Source of the DNA: Muribaculum sp.
Lineage (GTDB): Bacteria; Bacillota; Clostridia; Lachnospirales; Lachnospiraceae
NCBI GenBank assembly: GCA_023663505.1
Contig: JAMPHH010000076.1
Location: 1-13,047, forward strand
Length of the DNA stretch: 13,047 nucleotides
Direction of reading: 5' to 3'
Positions 1-6,319 of the stretch are shown here, piece after piece. The number at the start of each line of letters is the position of its first letter. Within the stretch, counting starts at the first letter, position 1. The position numbers and the translations under genes are program-made. The notes beneath the pieces are model-generated. The model was given only the letters and a program-made list of their open reading frames with translations. It did not search any database and had not been told where the DNA came from.

Positions 1-878
1 TCACGGGCAGGGGCGGCTACACGGGCACCCTGAAGAAGACCTTCAAGATCACGGCATATGACATACAGGCAAACGCAGGCGGCAAGCTGCAGGGTATCCC
101 CACCAGTCTGACAGTCGCATACACCAAGGGCGGGACGACGCCTGACTTGGACTTGACCTTTAACGGTAAGCCCCTGACCGCAAAGACGGACTACACGATT
201 ACTTATAAGAACAACAAGAAGCCCGCGACCGCCTCCGACGCCAAAGCCCCGACCATGGTCATCAAGGGCAGGGGGAACTTCAAGGGGACGCTCACGATAC
301 CCTTCGCGATCACCACGAGCGATCTCGCGACAGGCGGCAACGTGGAGCTCACGGCGGCGGACACCCCGTTCGTTGACAAGGCAGGGAAGTACATGTCAAA
401 GCCCGTGCTGACGGACGCAAACGGCAGGAAGCTTGCGGCAGGCACGGATTACGAGAAGACCTTCACCTACACACTGGTAGGCACCGACGGAACCGAGCAG
501 CCCCTGACCGCCGCGGACACCGTCCCCGTGGGCGGCGCGGTAAAGGTCAGCGTGACAGGCAGGGGGAACTACACAGGGAAGATATCGACCACCTACCGCA
601 TCACGAAGGCTTCCTTCTCCAAGGCGAAGGTGACGGTATCGGCGCAGGCCTACACGGGAAGCACAGTAACCCTGAGCGCAAAGGACATCACGGTGAAGCT
701 TGGCAGCGACACCCTCACCTACGGCAAGGACTACACGATCGTCGAGGGGAGCTACCGAAATAACATCAAGAAAGGCACCGCCACCGTGACCATCAAAGGC
801 ATGGGCGACTACGGCGGCATGAAGACCGTCAGGTTCAAAATCGTGGCGAAGCCACTGGCTAACCTGATAAGGTTTTAG
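1..878 (+). CDS. C-terminal part of a repeat-built surface/adhesin-like protein (5' end outside window)
   Basis: The reading frame is open from the left edge (first full codon at base 3) to a TAG at 876-878, so only about 291 C-terminal residues are seen. The visible protein is made of tandem domains of roughly 75-100 residues. Each ends in a similar strand-turn-strand motif: GRGGYTGTLKKTFKIT, GRGNFKGTLTIPFAIT, GRGNYTGKISTTYRIT and GMGDYGGMKTVRFKIV. Between them lie stretches of the type 'G..L..G.DY..' (for example LTYGKDYTI). This pattern is common in large secreted clostridial proteins with Ig-like or MBG-like repeats and suggests an extended extracellular stalk. No LPXTG sorting signal or C-terminal membrane segment is present, so anchoring must lie in the missing N-terminal part, or the protein is released. 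Its GC-rich codon use is smoother than that of the AT-rich intergenic DNA that follows. The specific ligand or function cannot be told. Confidence 0.8.
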   Translation, partial: TGRGGYTGTLKKTFKITAYDIQANAGGKLQGIPTSLTVAYTKGGTTPDLDLTFNGKPLTAKTDYTITYKNNKKPATASDAKAPTMVIKGRGNFKGTLTIPFAITTSDLATGGNVELTAADTPFVDKAGKYMSKPVLTDANGRKLAAGTDYEKTFTYTLVGTDGTEQPLTAADTVPVGGAVKVSVTGRGNYTGKISTTYRITKASFSKAKVTVSAQAYTGSTVTLSAKDITVKLGSDTLTYGKDYTIVEGSYRNNIKKGTATVTIKGMGDYGGMKTVRFKIVAKPLANLIRF

Positions 879-897
879 ATTGGCGGAATTGTTTTTT
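859..897 (+). terminator. weak terminator-like hairpin after the surface protein gene
   Basis: CTAACCT (859-865) can pair with AGG..TTAG (from 870) around a GATA loop with a small bulge. A run of seven T follows at about 891-897. The hairpin overlaps the stop codon and is separated from the T run by about a dozen bases, so it is a poor intrinsic terminator. Confidence 0.3.
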
Positions 898-935
898 TGC
901 ATTGATTTTTTTGAAATTAATTTTCGCAGAATTTA

Positions 936-964
936 TTGACATGAATGTTGATAAGTGCTAGGAT
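936..964 (+). promoter_or_regulatory. strong sigma-A promoter for the short RNA
   Basis: Perfect -35 TTGACA (936-941), a 17-base spacer, then -10 TAGGAT (959-964) preceded by TGC, an extended -10. No ORF with a ribosome site follows before the terminator at 1019-1064, so the product should be a short untranslated RNA starting near 971. Confidence 0.75.
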
Positions 965-970
965 ATCTTG

Positions 971-1064
971 TAGAAAAGGTGTTACCGTAAAGCAACGGTT
1001 CGCCTCAGTTGATTAGGTATCAAAAAAGCAACCTAACTTTGGCTAGCGCGGTTGCTTTTTTGAT
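971..1064 (+). ncRNA. candidate antitoxin-like antisense RNA (~95 nt)
   Basis: The RNA is bounded by the strong promoter at 936-964 and the perfect hairpin terminator at 1019-1064. Near its 5' end is a small hairpin, ACCGT (984-988) with ACGGT (995-999). Its 3' part is complementary to the 3' end of the small hydrophobic peptide gene on the opposite strand, whose stop codon lies in the loop of the shared terminator. Convergent overlap at 3' ends through a bidirectional terminator is the arrangement of the type I systems txpA/RatA and fst/par (established knowledge). That this RNA is an antitoxin is inference. Its 5' leader motif recurs in the toxin mRNA leader. Confidence 0.6.
1019..1064. terminator. 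perfect bidirectional intrinsic terminator
   Basis: ATCAAAAAAGCAACC (1019-1033) and GGTTGCTTTTTTGAT (1050-1064) are a perfect 15-bp inverted repeat with a 16-nt loop. Six T's occur in the 3' arm on either strand, so it can stop both the + strand RNA and the - strand peptide mRNA. Confidence 0.85.
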
Positions 1065-1212
1065 GTTTATCATTTCTTCTGGTTTGCCGTATACTGATTA
1101 TCGTGACGATGATGCTGACGACTGTCACTACAATACCGACAAGCTCCAAAATAATTTCTAACACCAATGGAACATACCTTTCGTTTTTATTTTCCATATG
1201 TGTACTCCACAT
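1033..1212 (-). CDS. small hydrophobic peptide, candidate type I toxin (59 aa)
   Basis: This 59-codon ORF starts at ATG 1212 with a strong Shine-Dalgarno AAGGAGGGG (complement of 1222-1230) nine bases upstream. The protein has a polar N-terminus (about residues 1-13), one hydrophobic segment (about 14-41, including IVVTVVSIIVTIISI), and a basic, polar tail (RQTRR... to residue 59). This single-segment-plus-charged-tail plan is that of small membrane toxins of type I systems (TxpA, Fst and holin-like toxin families). No sequence-level family assignment is claimed. The start codon lies in a 7-bp hairpin (1196-1214), a feature that can restrain translation. A second in-frame ATG at 1197 is possible but is 24 bases from the SD. 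The stop codon lies in the loop of the shared terminator. It could instead be an ordinary small membrane protein; the convergent strong-promoter RNA favours the toxin reading. Confidence 0.65.
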   Translation of the reverse strand: MWSTHMENKNERYVPLVLEIILELVGIVVTVVSIIVTIISIRQTRRNDKHQKSNRASQS

Positions 1213-1214
1213 AT
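1196..1214 (-). promoter_or_regulatory. hairpin over the start codon of the small peptide
   Basis: In the - strand mRNA, ATATGTG and CACATAT form a perfect 7-bp stem with loop GAGTA. The first ATG is in the 5' arm and the second in-frame ATG is in the 3' arm. The SD at 1222-1230 stays outside the stem. Confidence 0.5.
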
Positions 1215-1305
1215 TTGTAATCCCCTCCTTTGGACATGGAAGTTCTCAAAATGTACTCATTCTGGCGAAAGGCGAACCGCTACCCGTTTGGTAACACCCA
1301 AATAT

Positions 1306-1340
1306 ATCTTATCATAACGACATTTTTTTACAATATGTAA
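1306..1340 (-). promoter_or_regulatory. probable promoter of the small peptide mRNA
   Basis: Reading the - strand, TTACAT (1335-1340) - 18 bases - TATGAT (1311-1316), or TTGTAA (1328-1333) - 16 bases - TAAGAT (1306-1311). Either places the start site near 1300, giving a leader of about 90 nt that begins with the GGTGTTACC motif. Confidence 0.5.
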
Positions 1341-1350
1341 CAGCAAAAAA

Positions 1351-1380
1351 TTCACATTTTATAAAATATTACTATATAAA
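1351..1380 (+). promoter_or_regulatory. possible promoter upstream of the structured element
   Basis: TTCACA (1351-1356), 18 bases, TATAAA (1375-1380), or 16 bases to TATATA (1373-1378). The surrounding DNA is AT-rich, so chance matches are likely. If real, transcription would run into the structured element at 1429-1656. Confidence 0.3.
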
Positions 1381-1428
1381 ACACATGGATACATTCAGAT
1401 AAAAATATTGAAAGGCTGCGGATACCAA

Positions 1429-1656
1429 GGCGGGCGGGAACTGGGAGGAGCTTTGGCGGACGTTGGCGGAGGTTGGAGCGTTTTCTTATAGTGTGTTCAG
1501 AAAGTAGGGTGAAATGCGCACGGATGCGCATTTCAGGCTCTAGGTGCATGGATGCACCTTAGAGCCGACCCGCAAACTGCAATCCCCTTCCCCGCACTAT
1601 TAGAAAACCCCCAACCGCAGCCCGCCCGCCAAAACTCCTCCCAGTCCCCGCCCGCC
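1429..1656. repeat. large self-complementary element, possible structured RNA or palindromic mobile repeat
   Basis: No convincing gene lies between 1341 and 1870; this element fills the middle. The outer arms 1429-1459 and 1626-1656 match as inverted repeats at 29 of 31 positions. A second pair, 1480-1493 and 1595-1608, matches at 13 of 14. Inside, GGGT (1507-1510) can pair with ACCC (1568-1571) to close two adjacent hairpins. Hairpin 1 (1511-1534) has a perfect 10-bp stem with loop CGGA. Hairpin 2 (1536-1566) has a 13-bp stem with one bulge and loop TGGA. Flanking DNA to the right (1660-1770) is C- and A-rich, with a short direct repeat CAATTCCCCAC (1671-1681 and 1689-1699) and no terminator. 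It could be a structured RNA on the + strand or a MITE/REP-like palindromic repeat; the sequence alone does not decide. Confidence 0.7.
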
Positions 1657-1770
1657 GCCCCTCCTGCAATCAATTCCCCACCCCCACACAATTCCCCACT
1701 CCAAAGCCTGAATGGTTACCAACCTAAAACCGGCCTAAAAATCAACCTAAAAATCAAAAAATCATTCTTG

Positions 1771-1799
1771 TTGTAAAACAACCGGAAAAGTGATACAAT
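1771..1799 (+). promoter_or_regulatory. promoter of the GNAT-lipoprotein operon
   Basis: TTGTAA (1771-1776), exactly 17 bases, TACAAT (1794-1799) preceded by TGA (extended -10). A palindrome GTTGT-AAA-ACAAC (1770-1782) covers the -35 and could be an operator (inference). Confidence 0.65.
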
Positions 1800-1870
1800 G
1801 ATACTTAGTAGTGTGCCCGTCAGGATATCGGGCGGATTGCCAGTATGATAAAGGCAGGTGTGACAGGAGC

Positions 1871-2398
1871 ATGTTGATAAGACAATTGACAAATAATGAC
1901 AGCGAGGCGTTCTTTGAGCTGATTCAAATTACAGTTGACGCTTTGGAAAATAAGGAGTTCTGGCTGCCAATCAAGGACGAAGTGAGAACACATTTTTTTG
2001 ATAAATCATGGACCGTTTTATTCGGGGCGTTTGAAGGCTCCACCTTGGTGGGGGCAGTAGGACTGTTCCTCAATGAGAGCGAGTACAGCGAGTCCCTGAG
2101 TTACCTCTCCAGAACCTACGACAGCCCCGCGAAGGTGGATAGACTTATGGTTCTTCCCGATTACAGGGGGCAGGGGATCACGGACGCACTGATGAAGGAG
2201 CTTATCGCCGAAGCCCGAAAGCTAAAGGTCAAAAATCTCCTCGCGACAATACACCCGCAGAACACTGTGGCGAGGAGCGCCATGCAGAGAGCAGGCATGG
2301 AGCTTATGTGTTCTTACATGAATAAGGACGGGTACTTCAGAAATGTGTTTGTGATGACGATCAAGGAGAAAAAGAAAGGATTCTTTGGTTTTATATAG
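1871..2398 (+). CDS. GNAT-family N-acetyltransferase
   Basis: About 175 residues with the GNAT fold signature. A beta-strand RLMVLP precedes the acetyl-CoA pyrophosphate-binding loop YRGQGITDALM (the R/Q-x-x-G-x-G/A motif). Further on come the helix-strand pair KVKNLLATIHPQN and the motif-B region ARSAMQRAGMEL. The family transfers an acetyl group from acetyl-CoA to an amine, but the substrate is not readable. The frame is open upstream to a GTG at 1811, but the conserved protein starts near MLIRQLTNND. ATG 1871 has AGGAG only one base away; TTG 1874 has it four bases away, so the exact start is uncertain by one codon. A lipoprotein gene follows 26 bases later, and both probably form one operon from the promoter at 1771-1799. 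Confidence 0.85.
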   Translation: MLIRQLTNNDSEAFFELIQITVDALENKEFWLPIKDEVRTHFFDKSWTVLFGAFEGSTLVGAVGLFLNESEYSESLSYLSRTYDSPAKVDRLMVLPDYRGQGITDALMKELIAEARKLKVKNLLATIHPQNTVARSAMQRAGMELMCSYMNKDGYFRNVFVMTIKEKKKGFFGFI

Positions 2399-2424
2399 CG
2401 GACAGGAATGGAGGAGAATCCCGA

Positions 2425-3144
2425 ATGAAAATGGCAAGGGTTCTGTGTATAAGTATGGCAATCACTGCTGTGCTGTTTTGCGGCTGCGCTGCGGGTGAGG
2501 ATAAGAGCGGGACAGGGCAGACCGAGGGCGGGGAATCACCTGCGGGACAACCGACAGCGGTGTCGCTGCGCGACGAGGGTGAGGAGCTGATCGCGCTGAT
2601 GGTCGAGAAGGCGGAGAGCGAGGGGTATCGTTCCCTGATGACTGCTTCCGAGGAGATTGGCACGGTTTTGGACGAGATTGTGGGAGAGGATTACGGAGAG
2701 CCACAGGCGGTCAGTAAGATAGAGATGACGGACAGTATGCTGACCATGATTTACCAATTTGCGGGCGCAGAGAAGGATTTGGGGCTTTCGGAGCGGCTGC
2801 GGGAGGATACGGACAAGAAGCTTGTGTCAAGCATGGCGAATATAATCAACGGACGGCTTGGCGGAAGCGCTACAATAGCGGCGAATTCCCTGCTCATTTC
2901 AGGCAGGAGCTTTCGGTTTGACGGACTGGAACAGGGAGTGATTTACTTTTACTTTTATGAAAATGGTTATCCCGCCATGGTTTCCTTCTATCCGGAGGAG
3001 GACGGGGTGGTCTCGGCAAACGCGAGCTTTCTCTTGAATTCTGAATGGAAGGGGATTTCGGACGAGGAATTTCAGGATATGCTCGCCAAGACGTTTCTTG
3101 GCTTCAGTGTTCCGATAGATTTACTGGAAAAGGTTGAGGAGTAA
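2425..3144 (+). CDS. putative lipoprotein of unknown function (239 aa)
   Basis: The start ATG has GGAGGAG about eight bases upstream. The N-terminus is a type II signal peptide: basic MKMAR, a hydrophobic stretch, then a lipobox-like FCGC with Cys at about residue 21. A polar, Gly/Glu/Thr-rich linker (about 22-50) follows. The mature protein should be lipid-anchored on the outer face of the membrane. The remaining ~190 residues alternate amphipathic helices (EELIALMVEKAESEG) and strands (GVIYFYFYENGYPAMVSFYP), suggesting one compact domain. I do not recognise the family. It is the second gene of the operon with the GNAT protein and ends at a hairpin facing pncB. Confidence 0.75.
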   Translation: MKMARVLCISMAITAVLFCGCAAGEDKSGTGQTEGGESPAGQPTAVSLRDEGEELIALMVEKAESEGYRSLMTASEEIGTVLDEIVGEDYGEPQAVSKIEMTDSMLTMIYQFAGAEKDLGLSERLREDTDKKLVSSMANIINGRLGGSATIAANSLLISGRSFRFDGLEQGVIYFYFYENGYPAMVSFYPEEDGVVSANASFLLNSEWKGISDEEFQDMLAKTFLGFSVPIDLLEKVEE

Positions 3145-3159
3145 TTTGTCCTCAACCTT
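3130..3159. terminator. hairpin between convergent lipoprotein and pncB genes
   Basis: AAGGTTGAGGA (3130-3140) and TCCTCAACCTT (3149-3159) form a perfect 11-bp stem with an 8-nt loop. The lipoprotein stop codon is at its base. The T tracts are short on both strands, but its place between convergent genes supports a bidirectional terminator. Confidence 0.6.
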
Positions 3160-3178
3160 CCCTACTCGACTGTTAATA

Positions 3179-4633
3179 TCATTTCTCGCTCATTTGATCT
3201 AAGAGCTCCAGCTTCACATCATACAGCTTTTTGGAGAGATCCACATAAACCTTGTGGGGATTGACCAGACGTCTGGTCTCGTCCCAGAGGGTGTCCAGCT
3301 CCTTCTGGCAGTAAGCGCGGATATCCATGACCTTAGGGGAGGTATACACGCATTTGCCGTCCTTGAAGATTTGCTCCATGATGGGGCGCATGGTGTAGCT
3401 GCCGCCCTTTAATTTCGTCTTTTTCCAAGGCTCATGGGGGTCAAAGAGCAGTAAATCGTCCGCTTCGTTATATACCTCGTCAGCCAGACAGATCAGATCG
3501 GCTTTAATCTTGCCGGATTCCTTCTCATAAATGCGGTAAATCACCTTGTTGCCGGGGTTTGTGACCTTCTCGCTGTTCTCGGAGAGCTTGATCTTGGGGA
3601 TAAAGCTCCCGTTTTTATCCTGAATGGCGGCAAGCTTGTACACACCGCCAAAGGAAGGATTGTCCTTGGAGGTGATCAGGTTCGTGCCCACGCCCCATGA
3701 GGTGATGGTCGCGCCCTGCACCTTAAGGCTGTCAATCAGATTCTCGTCCAAATCGTTAGATGCGGAGATCACCGCGTCGGGGAAGCCTGCCGCGTCCAAC
3801 ATCTTCCGCGCCTTCTTGGACAGGTATGCCAGATCTCCGCTGTCCAAACGGATACCGTAGAAGGTCAGGGGAATCCCCGCCTCCCTCATCTCCGTGAATA
3901 CCTTGATCGCATTGGGAACACCGGATTTTAAAGTGTCATAGGTGTCCACCAACAGGATGCAGGCGGAAGGATACATATCCGCATATGCCTTGAATGCAGT
4001 GTATTCATCGGGAAAGCTCATAATCCAGCTGTGGGCGTGAGTGCCCTTGACAGGAACGTCAAAAAGCTGACCCGCCAAGACGTTGCTCGTGCCGATACAG
4101 CCGCCAATCATGGCAGCTCTGGCGCCGTAGGTTCCCGCGTCAGGTCCTTGGGCGCGCCGCAGACCGAATTCCATAATGCCGTCTCCTCTTGCCGCGAAGC
4201 AGACTCTGGCGGCTTTGGTGGCGATCAGGCTTTGATGGTTGATGATGTTCAAAATAGCGGTCTCCACAAGCTGGGCTTCCATAATGGGAGCGATCACCTT
4301 GACCATGGGCTCTCTGGGGAACATCACCGTGCCCTCGGGTATGGCGTAAATATCGCCCGAGAAATGAAAATCCCGCAGGTAATCCAAGAAATCCTGCTCA
4401 AAAATACCAAGGGAGCCGAGGTATGCGATATCCTCCTCCTCAAAGCGAAGCTCCTTGATGTATTGAATCACCTGCTCCAACCCTGCACAGATGGCAAAGC
4501 CGCCGTCGCAAGGGTTATTGCGGTAAAAAGCATCAAAGATCACGGTCTCGTTGCGATCTTTATTTTTAAAATACCCCTGCATCATGGTCAGTTCATAAAG
4601 ATCGGTCAAAAGTGTCAGGTTTTGTCTGTCCAT
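3179..4633 (-). CDS. pncB: nicotinate phosphoribosyltransferase
   Basis: This enzyme makes nicotinate mononucleotide from nicotinate and PRPP with ATP, the first step of NAD salvage in the cytoplasm. The 484-residue product has the family's usual length. Visible signatures are the N-terminal LLTDLYELTMMQGYF, then FGLRRAQGPDAG (about 156-167), the GTHAHSW segment (about 197-203) expected to carry the phosphorylated active-site histidine, IRLDSGDL (about 261-268), and VGTNLITS. ATG 4633 is preferred: it follows the upstream stop codon by one base and has AAGGAG ten bases before it. An in-frame ATG at 4654 would overlap the upstream gene by 20 bases. The diguanylate cyclase gene lies immediately upstream on the same strand, so the two are almost surely translated from one mRNA. 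A functional link between them is not evident. Confidence 0.93.
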   Translation of the reverse strand: MDRQNLTLLTDLYELTMMQGYFKNKDRNETVIFDAFYRNNPCDGGFAICAGLEQVIQYIKELRFEEEDIAYLGSLGIFEQDFLDYLRDFHFSGDIYAIPEGTVMFPREPMVKVIAPIMEAQLVETAILNIINHQSLIATKAARVCFAARGDGIMEFGLRRAQGPDAGTYGARAAMIGGCIGTSNVLAGQLFDVPVKGTHAHSWIMSFPDEYTAFKAYADMYPSACILLVDTYDTLKSGVPNAIKVFTEMREAGIPLTFYGIRLDSGDLAYLSKKARKMLDAAGFPDAVISASNDLDENLIDSLKVQGATITSWGVGTNLITSKDNPSFGGVYKLAAIQDKNGSFIPKIKLSENSEKVTNPGNKVIYRIYEKESGKIKADLICLADEVYNEADDLLLFDPHEPWKKTKLKGGSYTMRPIMEQIFKDGKCVYTSPKVMDIRAYCQKELDTLWDETRRLVNPHKVYVDLSKKLYDVKLELLDQMSEK

Positions 4634-4634
4634 T

Positions 4635-6110
4635 TCATTTTGTCTCCTTTTCATTGTTCTCCTGATTGGAAGCTATGTCGGATTCCGTATTAGGTTTTGT
4701 ATCGGACTCCGCATTGTATTCTGTGTCAGGCTCTGTATCGGATTTTTTATCGGGCTCCGTATTGTATTCTGTGTCAGGCTCCGCATCGGATTTTTTATCG
4801 GATTTCGCATCAGGCTCCGCGTCCGCGGGAGTCCAGACAATACGGTCTCTACCGTCAGCCTTGCCGCTGTACAGATTCTCGTCCGCCGCAAGCAGAAGCT
4901 TCGAGATATCGTCCGTATTGCCTGCGGTGAGACCGAAGGTCATAGTCACTTTTATCACGTTATCGTTATACTGAGTCTCCATTGCCCGAATATCATCGAG
5001 CAATTGCTCCAGAAGCCTGTGTGCCTCGGGGAGCTGTACATTGTCATACACCAACAGAAATTCCTCGCCGCCCCAACGGGCTGCAAAGCCGTAATTGCGC
5101 ATATGCTCCTTGAGCTTGGCGGAGATATTCTTGAGCACCAGATCTCCGCACTCATGTCCGTAGGTATCATTGACCTTCTTGAAGAAGTCCACATCTCCGA
5201 TGGTCAGGCAGAAGGGGGTATTCTGCTTCTGATGCTTGGCGACAAGCTGCCGAAGCTTCTGGTCGGCGCAGCGTCGGTTAAAAAGCTCCGTCAGCGCGTC
5301 CTGCTCCACCATGGTGCGCAGGGAACGCTGCATGGACAGGGCGGATCTTCCGATGTCCCCGAACTCGTCATTGCGCTGTGACACCGTGGAGTCCAGCTTG
5401 GCGGTCAGATTGCCGGTCGCAACCTCCACAAGAAAGCCGCGGATATGCTGCAGCGCATTGATCAGCCTTTTCGTATAGAAGAACAGGAACAAAGAAATGA
5501 TGATGATCGTGACAATCGTGGTAAATATTAAGGGGTAGAGCGCCTGCTGGACGGCGGTGTTCACCTCCTGCGAGGGCTTTCCCACGAAGATCATACCCAT
5601 AATATTGCCGTTGGAATCCGATATCGGCATATAGTAGGAAAAATATCTGGCGCTGTTGATCAGCGTGTTGGTATAAAATCGGGGCTCGCCACCCTTTAGA
5701 ACCTCCTTGATGACAATATCAGGCGCTTTCGTTCCGACAAAACGGCTGCCCGACGAATCATGAATCGTGGTCAAAACACGCATGTCCTGATAAAATATGG
5801 TAATCTCTAATTCCGTGTCAGCCTTCACGCGGTCGATCAGCTCATAGGCGTCAGTGGTGATGTCAACCCCGCCCTTATACAGGTGCGCTATCGTGTCGCC
5901 CACCAGCTCGTAGTCCCCGGGGTACGCCACGTCCATAATGGTATTCGTGTTGACTGCCACATAGACAAGTCTGCGTTCAACCTCCTCATACATGGCGTTG
6001 GTAAACCACCGATAGCTTAACAGCAGCGTGATCGTGCCGAAAAGCAAGAGCGGAACTATATTGATAGCCTGCAAAACATGGCTGATTTTCCCTTTGTTCT
6101 TTGCCTGCAT
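4635..6110 (-). CDS. membrane-bound diguanylate cyclase (Cache-like sensor, HAMP, GGDEF)
   Basis: The 491-residue protein has a transmembrane segment (about 14-33), an extracytoplasmic Cache-like sensor (about 36-190), a second membrane segment (about 192-212), a HAMP linker (about 213-265) and a GGDEF domain (about 268-425). The catalytic motif is GGEEF (347-351), with GDVDFFKKVND upstream, so it should make cyclic di-GMP from two GTP. The product-inhibition site RxxD is RNYG (338-341), with the Asp lost. The last ~60 residues are a low-complexity D/E/K/S/P/T tail encoded by imperfect DNA repeats. ATG 6110 is chosen because it has GGGAGGA seven bases upstream; an earlier in-frame ATG (6167) lies inside the promoter. 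A promoter is visible at 6139-6167. The gene lies beside a probable invertible segment. Confidence 0.92.
   Translation of the reverse strand: MQAKNKGKISHVLQAINIVPLLLFGTITLLLSYRWFTNAMYEEVERRLVYVAVNTNTIMDVAYPGDYELVGDTIAHLYKGGVDITTDAYELIDRVKADTELEITIFYQDMRVLTTIHDSSGSRFVGTKAPDIVIKEVLKGGEPRFYTNTLINSARYFSYYMPISDSNGNIMGMIFVGKPSQEVNTAVQQALYPLIFTTIVTIIIISLFLFFYTKRLINALQHIRGFLVEVATGNLTAKLDSTVSQRNDEFGDIGRSALSMQRSLRTMVEQDALTELFNRRCADQKLRQLVAKHQKQNTPFCLTIGDVDFFKKVNDTYGHECGDLVLKNISAKLKEHMRNYGFAARWGGEEFLLVYDNVQLPEAHRLLEQLLDDIRAMETQYNDNVIKVTMTFGLTAGNTDDISKLLLAADENLYSGKADGRDRIVWTPADAEPDAKSDKKSDAEPDTEYNTEPDKKSDTEPDTEYNAESDTKPNTESDIASNQENNEKETK
4670..4830. repeat. degenerate repeats encoding the acidic tail of the diguanylate cyclase
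   Basis: Units such as TCGGATTTTTTATCGG and GTATTGTATTCTGTGTCAGG recur at about 57-60 bp spacing, built on a smaller six-codon theme (D-T-E-P-D or E-Y-N-T-E-P). All copies keep frame. Confidence 0.7.
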
Positions 6111-6138
6111 AGTATTTCCTCCCCCGTACTTCAATATT

Positions 6139-6167
6139 ATTATACTTGTCATTTGGGACAATTGCAA
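6139..6167 (-). promoter_or_regulatory. promoter of the diguanylate cyclase-pncB operon
   Basis: On the - strand, TTGCAA (6162-6167), exactly 17 bases, TATAAT (6139-6144). The spacer contains an inverted repeat TTGTC-N6-GACAA (6146-6161), a possible operator. It lies outside the putative invertible segment. Confidence 0.7.
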
Positions 6168-6213
6168 GAAATAAAGGAGAAAGACATGTATTCAAAATGA
6201 ATAAAAAAAAGAC

Positions 6214-6246
6214 GAATGCAACATTATTATAAGAAGTGTTGCATTC
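6214..6246. repeat. left palindromic recombination site (candidate)
   Basis: GAATGCAACA (6214-6223), a 13-base centre, TGTTGCATTC (6237-6246): perfect 10-bp arms. The 16 bases at 6227-6242 are the exact reverse complement of 6947-6962 in the right site. The pair flanks a tyrosine recombinase gene. Confidence 0.7.
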
Positions 6247-6319
6247 ATGCCTGTTACTATATTTATCGGACGATGCCCAAAATACTTTAGGGCTGATTTC
6301 TATTTTTTTGAAAATTTTA

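Noticed and set aside
1103..1294. ORF on the + strand opposite the small peptide
   Set aside because: It has no Shine-Dalgarno and is the antisense shadow of the small membrane peptide and its leader.
1271..1298. Riboswitch in the small peptide leader
   Set aside because: The leader is short and no known aptamer core was recognised; the shared motif with the convergent RNA explains the sequence better.
1552..1776. Proline-rich ORF on the + strand
   Set aside because: It has no ribosome site and lies across the right arm of the structured element; the composition only reflects C-rich DNA.
1811..1870. N-terminal extension of the GNAT protein from GTG 1811
   Set aside because: It starts only about 11 bases after the -10 box and lacks a ribosome site; the extension is Cys/Arg-rich and unlike GNAT N-termini.
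4031..4693. 220-residue ORF opposite pncB
   Set aside because: It is antisense to the well-conserved pncB frame and shows no domain signature.
6181..6200. Tiny + strand ORF (ATG TAT TCA AAA TGA) after AAAGGAG
   Set aside because: Only four codons; probably chance or a remnant, with no support as a gene.
6214..6246. Left palindrome as a transcription terminator
   Set aside because: It has a 13-base AT-rich centre and no T tract. Its strong match to the right palindrome next to a recombinase fits a recombination site better.
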